A stretch of 64,000 nucleotides of DNA from Purshia tridentata. Taxonomy: Eukaryota; Streptophyta; Magnoliopsida; Rosales; Rosaceae. The first letter of the stretch is position 1. Every line of letters begins with the position of its first letter. Made by a program: the position numbers and the translations under genes. The DNA is taken from assembly GCA_003254885.1 (NCBI GenBank), contig QANT01008211.1:1-64000 (forward strand), read 5' to 3'. The notes below the pieces were generated by a model, which did not search any database, had not been told where the DNA came from, and saw only the letters and a list, made by a program, of their open reading frames with translations. This document shows positions 42,184 through 50,824 of the stretch, in pieces.

Positions 42184-43735
42184 TCATGCACGACCAGCAG
42201 TAAAGGTCAAAGATCTCTTCTTCTTGTAATTGGCTTTGAAACAAGCCTGCCTCAGCTTTTTGGTTCTCTCAGTAAGCTCCATGTCTGGCAGTTGCTGTAG
42301 AAGCCTTTTGTGCTCCTCCAACATCATCATCTCGTTAGTCATACCCATTCCCTGCATTTCAATCAACAGTCAGTCTACTTCTGAAAAAATCAAACAAACA
42401 AGGATTGAAAAAAAATCTCATGAATATAGCTAGTTCATATTGATACCCAAATGCTGATCTAGAACAATACCTTGCATTTCACACTAGTGTATAAAACATA
42501 CTAACATAGGATAGTCATTCACGGTAGCCTGTATAATATTATCTATTTGGTCCATAAATTATTGCATCCTTGGTCACAAAACAACAATATGGGCTTGACA
42601 ATGAAACAAACCTACAGTATAGCCCTCCTTATTCAAAGGTTGAAGTTGGTGAAATGGGTAGCATAGAATCCAATCATGAATTCACAGTACTTAGCCTTCG
42701 AATCCAATCATGACTCATAAGCATAAAATGAATAACATATATAATTCAGAATTCATATTAAGAGATTGTTGAAATGCAAACAATAATTTTTGTCATTGTC
42801 ATATATATAAGATCAAGATGGACTCGTCGTACCTTAACATTTTCAATGAGGGTCTTCAAGCTCTTAAGTTTTCTGTGAGGCCACCTCATGACATTCAGTT
42901 CCCTGCACCTCTTCTTCAAAACAGTCAAACCCACCTTCAATTCCTTGGCTGCATGAGATATGGGGAGGTCAAAGTACTTCTGTATCTCATCCAATTCCAA
43001 TGCAGCACTTTTCTTGACCTTCTTATTCTTACTTGTTCTAGTACTCCTCCCACTTTCCTCTTCTTGTTTACCCCAATTTTTAATCCCCCACTCAATCATC
43101 CTTGAAACTTGGTCCAAATCACTTGTGGTCATATTGTTAGAGCAATACTGATCAAAAGAATCCACCATGGTGTTTGGAGGCTTTTCATCAACCACCACAT
43201 AATCACAATGCGAAGATGATGGAAAAGTAGCAGTATTGTCCAAGGTGTAGTCCCAGCTGCTCAAATCTTCAAAATCTTGGGAACCCATTCGGGGAAGTAG
43301 TTGGTTGTACTGATTGTATGGCAAAGGTTGTGAAGTGATCTGATCATGATCAAAGAAATTGTCTTGCTGTGGAAGCTGTTCTAATAGGGAACTACTACTG
43401 CAAAAATAACCCATATATGATATACCCATATAATTATACTACAACAGTCAAATGAAAGAGGAAGTAACAGAGCATTCTTCAATTCTTGAACAAATGAGAG
43501 GTGGGGAAGAAGAATTAGATAAGCAAATGTGATCAACGAAACAAATTGATTACAATGTGCACATAAAAAACCAATATTGAAGCAGTACATTGTTTTCTTA
43601 CTTGTGAAATGGGTCGTGATAGTAGTCTATCCAGTCAAAGTCATATTGTGGGTATTCAATCTTTGGAACGATAATTTGGGTAGAGTAGTCCATTTGGGAG
43701 AGAGAGGTATGATGACCGTATGAGAGAGACGCCAT
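42184..43735 (-). CDS. RKD: RWP-RK transcription factor, RKD type
   Basis: Exons (minus): 43,735-43,602, 43,397-42,833 and 42,351-42,184; both introns are GT-AG and all junctions are in phase, giving 288 aa. RKD proteins are nuclear DNA-binding factors linked to egg-cell identity, germ-line development and, in Citrus, nucellar embryony. Residues about 178-228 form the RWP-RK domain: [20 protein letters not shown], then [15 protein letters not shown], with the signature RWPHRK. Upstream is a Ser/Asn/Gln-rich region with acidic and aromatic residues ([16 protein letters not shown]). The third exon carries a helical, basic C-terminus ([19 protein letters not shown]) conserved in RKDs. There is no PB1 domain, which separates it from NIN-like proteins. 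The start MASLSYGH was chosen over an upstream in-frame ATG because a TATA box lies between them. Confidence 0.9.
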
Positions 43736-43792
43736 TTGAGTGAGTTTGAAAACTTGGAACTTAGAGAGCAATAAACTGAAAAGGAATAGACG

Positions 43793-43800
43793 GTATAAAT
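43793..43800 (-). promoter_or_regulatory. TATA box of RKD gene
   Basis: The minus strand reads ATTTATAC about 60 bp upstream of the chosen start codon. Transcription would begin near 43,765. Confidence 0.45.
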
Positions 43801-43869
43801 TGGGAAGGAGATGGGATATTAGAAGTTGGTGCACAGAGCACACGTCTAGAGGGGTTACAATTCCGGTGG

Positions 43870-44680
43870 CCCTTACTAAATGCCATATTTAATTTCTGAA
43901 CAATTACCAATCACAAAAGGGGGCCGCACCATATATGCCTTAAATATGATGCATTTTAATCTATCAATACTCGATTTTTATATAGCTAATTTTAATTTAA
44001 AACACACAAATTCACATATATACTTATATAATATGGTTCTGCTTTTTTCTCGTTTTAGCAAATTTTTTTTTTAGATAGATGTTAATATCATGTCTCTTCT
44101 TTGTCGAAGAAAATTCAGAATTCCAAATTCAAGAACTACACTTGATTATAAAAAACCAAAAAAACAATTTTTTTTAAATTTAATGTCCAAAATTTTTAAT
44201 TTGTTTTTAAATTAATCAATTACGTGGTGCATTCATGCATATATGTCCATGCATGGGTATATAAGATATATAAACATGAATAATTAATGCATATGCTAAA
44301 GAAAGAAAATTTGATGAGAGAGGTGGTTACTTACTACTCCTGAACAATTAACGAGGTTGAGGGCATAAACTCACATTAAAAATGGTTAATTACGATACAG
44401 TCGTAGTAGCAGTATAAATCATTTCACAGAGTACTATATATCACCATTAATTTCATGGTAGTATTAATTATTTGGGGTTTTGTGATTAGGCAATGTAGGA
44501 CAATTAATTAATTATTTAATTACCCGAGTGGTAGCCGTCACAAACTGACACCGGCCCATTCCCATTACAGACACGTGCTTTCTCCTGAAGACGGCTGAAA
44601 CGGTAGAAATATGTAATGGCAGCAATTATGGCATTGGCTGTTTCACTTTGGAATATTAATTAATTATTTATATTCAGTTA
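43870..44680. other. Intergenic upstream of RKD and F-box genes
   Basis: Shared upstream region of divergent genes. AT-rich with long A and T runs near 44,060 and 44,160. No ORF or recognised repeat. Confidence 0.6.
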
Positions 44681-44685
44681 TTGTG

Positions 44686-44830
44686 TTTTTTATTCGAAAG
44701 AAGATTGTTGAGTGGAATTGGGTAGCGTAGTTGATCATGATCATGTGTTGCATGACTTGATCAAGACTGGGTGATGGTGGACTTCACAGCTTCTTTGAGA
44801 CTGAAAAACCTTGAACCACCCCTCATCGAT
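44686..44830 (+). pseudogene. F-box/DUF295 gene fragment
   Basis: Matches 45,765-45,895 of the neighbouring F-box gene: TATTCGAAAGAAGATTGT, TGGAATTGGGTAG, CTTGATCAAGACTGGGTGAT and GACTTCACAGCTTCTTTGAG. It then jumps to a piece like the end of that gene (ACCACCCCTCATC). The frame is broken. It is a scrap from an earlier copy. Confidence 0.75.
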
Positions 44831-44988
44831 CGATCAATTAATTTACGATTATACTTAATTATATCTAGCTAAGAACATCAGTCGTGCTTGTGAAGTCTTA
44901 ATTATACTTAATTAAGGAGCTTTCTTATGTCTCCTAATCAAATTAGGGTTATAGTATCCTACTTGTTTTCCAAGTTAAGACGTACCAA

Positions 44989-44994
44989 TATAAA
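44989..44994 (+). promoter_or_regulatory. TATA box of F-box gene
   Basis: TATAAA in CCAATATAAAGAGG, 69 bp before the downstream start codon at 45,063. Confidence 0.45.
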
Positions 44995-45062
44995 GAGGTA
45001 CACATAGTTGTTATGTACAAGCTAGGTACCTATTAAGTGAATTCCTCTGATTAATATCCATT

Positions 45063-46280
45063 ATGGCAAACCGTTCATTGTTTGATCTTTCAGTTGATAT
45101 TTTAATCACAATCTGTAAGCGTCTTTCATTTGATGATCTTGTTCGCCTTGCTGCTGTATGCAAAAATTGGCCGAAAATTGTTCGTGATACGGTTCAACAT
45201 GGTTCATGTATGCCATGGCTACTAACCTTTGATATGCGTTGGTGTAAGAGTAAGAAAGCATTCATCCCAAGCATATTTGAGCTTTATGATATTTGGTGCA
45301 AACAAACTTACTCTTTGGAAAAATTCACGGAGAAAGAAGAGGTAAGAGGATTCTTTATCGACTTCTCTGTTCATGATTTCAAATATGGGTGGTTGCTTTG
45401 TGAGAAACAAGTAAAAAAGCACACTAAAAAGAAAAAAAACGTAAGAAAAAATGGTGGTTCAACAATTAGTTATGTATTCTTTTTTTATAATCCTTTTTGT
45501 GAGAAGATTATAAAAGTAGATCCATTAGATTTGAACAGGCCTACATATCAAGTATCAGAAGTAACGTTTACAGCCCCTCCAACTTCTCCTAATTGTGTCA
45601 TATTTGTCCTATGGAGAGATAAATACGACGGACCAGAAACTAAAGTTATTTACACATACACTATTGGAGATGGAAGATGGAATATACTTCATAAAACTAA
45701 AATTCATTCTGAGAAATTTGTTTGGGATGTGGCCTATATGGATGAAACTCTTTATTGTATTTTTTATTCGGAAGAAGATTGTACAATGGAATTGGGTAGT
45801 ATGAGATTGAGTAGTAGTTCATCATCATCATGTGTTGCACTTGATCAAGACTGGGTCATGGTGGATTTCACAGATTCTCTGAGACTAAAAACCTCGGATA
45901 GACATGAGGGTCAGCTGATTGAGTATGATGGGAAGCTCTTACTTGCAATTCAGAATGATGTACAAAACATTTGGCAGATTTACCAGCTTGATTCATCAAA
46001 AAAAGATTGGACTATGATTAAAAGCTTAGGAAATCAAGTATTGTTTTTGGGTTGCACAGGAATGGGAACATCAATTATTGTTCCAGCAAAGGAGGAAGCG
46101 TCTGAGTTGGCAAACTTGATATTTTGGCCTGGTTCCGGATGTTACGATCACTACTCTTCTTATACTTGCAAAACTCCAGGCAATTGGAGTTTTCAACAAA
46201 CTTATAAGTGGTACAACTTGAAGGACGAGGACGACTGTGATCAATTCCACATTTTGATTCCATCACCCCTCATCAACTAA
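45063..46280 (+). CDS. F-box protein with DUF295 domain
   Basis: Intronless ORF of 405 aa. F-box proteins are substrate receptors of SCF ubiquitin ligases, binding SKP1 through the F-box. The F-box is at about residues 5-45: LFDLSVDILITICKRLSFDD and LVRLAAVCKNWPKIVRDTV. The remainder matches the plant F-box/DUF295 family (SKIP23/KIB-like), with YNPFCEKIIKV, WRDKYDGPETKVIYTYTIGD and YDGKLLLAIQND blocks. A run of eight serines lies near residues 251-258. A lysine-rich patch (KKHTKKKKNVRK) at about residues 119-130 may be a localisation signal. DUF295 genes often occur as fast-evolving tandem copies, which fits the fragments at 44,686 and 50,207. The substrate is unknown. Confidence 0.88.
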   Translation: MANRSLFDLSVDILITICKRLSFDDLVRLAAVCKNWPKIVRDTVQHGSCMPWLLTFDMRWCKSKKAFIPSIFELYDIWCKQTYSLEKFTEKEEVRGFFIDFSVHDFKYGWLLCEKQVKKHTKKKKNVRKNGGSTISYVFFFYNPFCEKIIKVDPLDLNRPTYQVSEVTFTAPPTSPNCVIFVLWRDKYDGPETKVIYTYTIGDGRWNILHKTKIHSEKFVWDVAYMDETLYCIFYSEEDCTMELGSMRLSSSSSSSCVALDQDWVMVDFTDSLRLKTSDRHEGQLIEYDGKLLLAIQNDVQNIWQIYQLDSSKKDWTMIKSLGNQVLFLGCTGMGTSIIVPAKEEASELANLIFWPGSGCYDHYSSYTCKTPGNWSFQQTYKWYNLKDEDDCDQFHILIPSPLIN

Positions 46281-46783
46281 CTTATCATTCTACTTTATAT
46301 CTATGTATATGTTCTTTTTTGTTTTTGAGTGATAAACTTAATTTTGGATTCATCAATCCCTTATCAGTTATCTTTCTTGTTTTGCTTGTTGCATATATGC
46401 ACTATAATTATTCATATCTAACGTGATTTCTCGTCAAAAACTTATTGGCCCAGTAAAAAAATCCTTTGAATTTGTTAGACACCCCAAGTTGATCACTTGT
46501 TCATACATCCATCTCGATTGTTCTTGAGCCATGGATTGGGCAATTGGAACCCATGGGCTGATGGGGTTTCTATAAGAAGTAGTTTTTTGTTCGACCAGTA
46601 AAGCATTCACAATTTATGGGTTAAAGTAAACTTTTCTAGTGGGCCTAATTGAACCTTAATTTCCCAATATATGGATGCTTGTACCAAAAAAACTGCGTCT
46701 GTAGAGTAACAGCAAAGTGCAATGCGGGTTGTCAAAATAGCTAGATTGTTTTATTATGCCAAAACATGATCACAAAGCTAGAC
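46281..46783. other. F-box 3' region and duplicated spacer
   Basis: 46,535-46,625 and 46,717-46,783 are closely repeated at 50,670-50,760 and 50,763-50,824. The spacer between F-box gene and CNGC tail is therefore part of the duplicated unit. Confidence 0.75.
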
Positions 46784-46872
46784 TTCTGAGACAGCATTGC
46801 TAGTGGCAGAAACGCTTGGTGAGTCTATGCCCTCCTTGCCCAACCGTGGAGACTTTTGACGCTTTTCTCCAC
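46784..46872 (-). pseudogene. CNGC C-terminal fragment
   Basis: On the minus strand it encodes LGKEGIDSPSVSATSNAVSE followed by V and a stop, nearly identical to the end of the channel gene at 50,825. Homology stops at about 46,872 and no further channel exon follows, so only the last 30 or so codons and the 3' untranslated region remain. Confidence 0.88.
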
Positions 46873-46879
46873 CTTAAAT

Positions 46880-47300
46880 TGTTTTTTAAATAGTGATTAA
46901 TTGCATGCATATTTTTATAGTTGACAGTTGATCACCGAGGCCAACTTATACAAGTTTTTTGACCAATTAAAATAATTCGATCATAGGCCGTGTTATTAAA
47001 ATTACTATTTGTTTTTTATTAAATTAGAAAATATATTAATTTCTAATCTAAATTGACAAAATAGGATGAAGACAAAAATATCTCTGCTATGTAGGCTAAC
47101 AAAAGTTATGACATAATATGAATAAAGTGGCATATTAGAATTACAATTAAAGGAGAAAATAGAAAAATAAGGGGCACATTTTGAAAGAAAGTTAATATCA
47201 GGGTAAAAGTGACAATAAGTGTATTTTTAATACTTGAGTGTCAGGTGTTTGCATGGGCTAAAAACCATCAGGTTCTTGCCTTCTTGCCCTTCTTGTCACA
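46880..47300. other. Intergenic, AT-rich
   Basis: No coding signal or repeat recognised. Confidence 0.5.
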
Positions 47301-47309
47301 TGATGTTCC

Positions 47310-47447
47310 TCATAATCTGCTTTCGTATTTGCCACAAAATTTTTTGTAGCACTTTTCTTTGTGGACGTCTTGTTGATGTTTATTAAATGCGACGTCTGAA
47401 TCAAACATCTTAGTGCAGTCCTTGATATTGCACTTGAATATTGCCAT
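47310..47447 (-). CDS. Possible small C2H2 zinc-finger peptide
   Basis: A 45-aa ORF starting MAIFKCNIKDC. Spacing is C-X4-C-X12-H-X4-H (C6, C11, H24, H29), with aromatic F15 where a C2H2 finger has one. An acceptor-like TTTGTTCAG lies directly before ACCATGG, a favourable start context, and a splice-flanked 51-bp segment lies upstream at 48,265-48,215. Another frame stays open past the stop (RARRQEPDGF), so a small indel in the A-run near 47,335 may have truncated the protein. It could be a genuine small gene, a pseudogene or chance. I do not recognise a specific family. Confidence 0.3.
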   Translation of the reverse strand: MAIFKCNIKDCTKMFDSDVAFNKHQQDVHKEKCYKKFCGKYESRL

Positions 47448-47639
47448 GGTCTGAACAAATTAATAAAACATATATATTAACACAAATGAGGCAGATCATC
47501 TCAACCCATATAATTCTACATATTAGTGTCTTCTGTGCATGTGTATTGAATTTTATGACAATGTATGATCCCAAAGTAGATAATGGAATTTTAAAAAATA
47601 TATAAAAGGGGAAAGCTGCGGATTCAATATACTTGAATG

Positions 47640-47770
47640 GGTTTCAAAGCCAGAAAATCTGTGTGTTTGTGTGATAAGTGTGTGTGGGTGTGTGGGTGTG
47701 ATAGGGTGTTGCGGTGAAGAGTGATAGTGTGTGTGTGATTGGTTGAAGGTGTTTGTGTGTTTGTTTTTAG
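47640..47770. repeat. GT-rich low-complexity tract
   Basis: Runs of GTGTGTGTGG and GTGTGTTTGT. The end of this tract is repeated in inverted orientation at 49,560-49,625 (AAACACACAAATACCTTCAA there). Confidence 0.75.
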
Positions 47771-48214
47771 CCTTTCTGGGCATGCATGTAGATGAGAGGG
47801 CATATATGCAGGAACAAAGAAAAGGCACAAATCTGCTCCACCTTCATCACATGCCATTAATTTGTTCATAAAGAGGCCAGTCACAGAATAATACCTAGCT
47901 TAGCTCTTGTCCCGGCCGTTCCTCTTCCTTTCTATGATCTAATCCTTTACTTCCTACGTGCATATCATATTTTTTGTTTATTCTCATCTTGCTAGCTAGT
48001 TAGTTGCAAAACTTGTACATAAACATTTGACAGAAAATTTCAAAGAAACTAGAAAGGGAGTTTCATGTGTTTAATAACCAATAAAATATCAACATTTAAA
48101 CTTCTGTTGCAAAAGCCCAAACAGATCTTCAAATATATGGGTTTGTCGATCAGATATATATATGCAATGATTTCAGCCATAATAGATAAAGGAATGTTGG
48201 AAAAACTCACTCAC

Positions 48215-48265
48215 CTTCAAAGCTTGAGAGTTGAAATAGCTAGAGGATCGATTTGCGCAAAACTT
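48215..48265 (-). other. Candidate non-coding exon
   Basis: On the minus strand, GGGTTTTTGCAG precedes and GAAG/GTGAGTGAG follows a 51-bp segment. Both match plant splice consensus well. Another donor-like CACG/GTGATT lies at about 48,424, with a TATA-like stretch upstream near 48,490. Together these could form the 5' leader of the zinc-finger ORF at 47,447. No transcript evidence is available. Confidence 0.3.
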
Positions 48266-48549
48266 CTGCAAAAACCCACCCAAAATAGCTTAAAAAGATA
48301 GATAAAAGAATGAAGTGGTGAATCATAAGCTTAAGTTCATGAAAAGAAAAACATATAAATGATAAACCCTAGTGGTACAAAATGTAAACAAGCAGTGAAA
48401 GATAAGAAATATATAAAATCACCGTGCAAAAGGAACGAGCAGGCTGAGCAGTTTTTGTTTGGTGAATCAAAAAGAGAGCGGGTATATGTATATATGAAGC
48501 ACAGTGAGTGAGGGGGTGGAGAAGGAACCGTTTCCTACAATATGGTGTT

Positions 48550-49490
48550 TTGTCCTATATATTCTGTGGGTATGGCTAAAATGCGCTGGACCTAAGGCAG
48601 TAGTGAATCAGGTGTGCTGGAGCTAAGGCAGTAGGGAATCAGGAGTGTGCCCCCGCAGCCTTTGTACGGTTTGTACCAGACTACCAGACGAGGCGTCCTG
48701 TGACGTCAGCGACGACACATAGAGTTGCCAGCTGGCCAGCGGACAATGTTATAGTTGGTAAGGTAATTCATATGATCATATCTCATGTAATTGGAAGCAT
48801 GGTATTACTAGTAGATAACTTAACTGTATATTAAAATTATTAATTACATAAAAAATGAAATATATGTTGATAATTGGAAAGTCAGGTTTCAACAAATGGC
48901 CATCAAAGGAAAAGCTCTTGTACAAGCTCAAACAACTTAAATTGCTCTTTTATACAGCAAAAGGAAAAAAAACAATTCATACTTTATGAATTAAGTAGAA
49001 AACTACCAATACTTTTTTTGGGTCGGAAAATAATATATCAATTAGTAACAAGCCGTTTGGAGACCCAACCAGATGGGCCCACTTCAATTCACACAACCTG
49101 GGTCAACTAGAGAAAGGAAAATGAAAATAAGGAAAAGCATAATTGGTTAAACAAATGTAAATTTTGTAATCCCTATTATATTTTTTTTATCATATTTGAT
49201 GTTCAGAAAACTTGAGGTGATCCATTGTCAATTACTATTGGTTGATTTAGTTTAATTTTATAGGCTTGCTTGATTGTCATTGGTTAATTAAACCTTTAAA
49301 GAAAATTGTTTAATTAGCTTAATTTTGTAGACTTGCTTGATTGTCGTTGGTTAACTATTTTAATAATTTGATGCTCTTGTTAATTCTGTTTCCATAAAAA
49401 TAATGCTAGTGGGTGCTGGTTTTTTTTTTGTTTGAAAATAGTTGTGATTGTTTAATTTGTGTACGTTGTATTAGATAATTTGTGTATATA
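48550..49490. other. Intergenic
   Basis: No recognised gene. A near-direct repeat GGAGCTAAGGCAGTAGGGAA / GGACCTAAGGCAGTAGTGAA occurs at 48,589 and 48,620. A motif TTAATTTTATAGGCTTGCTT and a similar TTAATTTTGTAGACTTGCTT repeat at 49,252 and 49,320. Confidence 0.5.
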
Positions 49491-49492
49491 TA

Positions 49493-49517
49493 AGAGAGAG
49501 AGAGAGAGAGAGAGAGA
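49493..49517. repeat. (GA)n microsatellite
   Basis: About 12 AG repeats. Confidence 0.9.
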
Positions 49518-49860
49518 AAGAAGGGGGAGTGACAGAGTAGTGTACGGTGTACCAAATGAAAAAGCTAAAAACAAACACACAAATACCTTCAACCATGCCA
49601 AACACCCAAACACACACACAGACCCATTATGCTTTAATTGGCCTCAAGCAATGTACAACCGAAAAAAATAAAAATGAAAATACCAATTTTTTTAATTTAA
49701 ATAAATTTTTTTTAAAATACCAAAGATTAGTCCTGCCTCAGTAAGGAGATTTCTTATGTCTCCCAATCAAATTAGGTTTATAGTATCTTAGTTGTATCTC
49801 GTTAAGATGTGTCTATATAGAGAGACACATAGTCTGTTATGTACAAGGTACCTATCAATG

Positions 49861-50174
49861 CTACACTTATATATTTTTATACCATAATTTTATACCATTT
49901 TATGTGGCAATCTACATGGTTTGCTAGTACAATAATAACATGTAAGATGGTACAACAAATATAGTATAAAAATATGATAATAATAATAAGCTACACTTAT
50001 ATATTTTTATACCATAATTTTATATCATTTTATGTGGCAATCTACATGGTATTCATATATTAGACACTAAAAAAATAAAAATAAAAATCCTAAAAATAAA
50101 GAAATACCTTGCTAGTACAATAATGACATGTAAGATGGTAGAACAAATATAGTATAAAAATATGATAATAATAA
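49861..50174. mobile_element. Two adjacent hairpin MITE copies
   Basis: Copy 1 is 49,861-49,990 and copy 2 is 49,991-50,174, the latter split by a 58-bp insert (50,051-50,108). Each starts CTACACTTATATATTTTTAT and ends with the inverted counterpart of that arm: ACATGTAAGATGGTACAACA then AATATAGTATAAAAATATGA. Arms are about 45 bp and imperfect. They lie in the promoter area of the F-box pseudogene, where the intact gene has no insertion. Confidence 0.75.
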
Positions 50175-50206
50175 TATTATTGGAATTCTTATGATCAATA
50201 TTCATT

Positions 50207-50668
50207 ATGGCAAACCATTCATTGTTTGATGTTCCGGTTGATATGTTCGCCTTGCTGCTGTATGCAAAACTTGGCGGAAAATTGTTCGTGATACGGTTCA
50301 GCATGGTTCATCGTCATGTATGCCATGGCTAATAACCTTTGATAGGCGTTGGTGTAAGAGTAAGAAAGCATCGATCTGAAGCGAATTTGAGCTTTATGAT
50401 ATTTGATCTAAACAAACTTACTCTTTGGACAAATTTACGGAGAAAGAAGAGGTAAGAGGATTCTTTATCAACGTTTATGTTCATGATCTCAAATATGGGT
50501 GGTTACTTTTTGAGAAAAAAGTAAAAAAGCGCACTACAAAGAAAATAAACATAAAAAAAAATAGTGGTTCAACAATTAGTCATGTACTCTCTTTTTTATA
50601 ATCCTTTTTGTGAGAAGATTATTGAAGTAGATCCATTAGATTTGAACATGCTCACATATGAAGTATCA
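50207..50668 (+). pseudogene. F-box/DUF295 pseudogene
   Basis: A copy of 45,063-45,560. It starts MANHSLFDVPVDMF, then lacks about 40 bp of the F-box (relative to 45,105-45,145) and runs into stops. GATCTGAAGCGAATTTG, TTTGATCTAAACAAACTTAC and CATAAAAAAAAATAGTGG show further changes. The downstream two thirds of the gene are missing. The sequence jumps at about 50,670 to the spacer seen at 46,535. Confidence 0.9.
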
Positions 50669-50824
50669 CATATATGGGCTATTGGAACCCATTGGCTGAT
50701 GGGGTTTCTATAAGAAGTATTTTTTTGTTTGACCAGTAAAGCATTCGCAATTTATGGGTTAAAGTGCAATGCGGGTTGTCAAAATAGCTAGATTGTTTTA
50801 TTATGCCAAAATAAGATCACAAAG

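Noticed and set aside
47553-47884. 91- and 86-aa His/Thr-rich ORFs (minus strand)
   Set aside because: They translate a GT/CA low-complexity tract; there is no domain.
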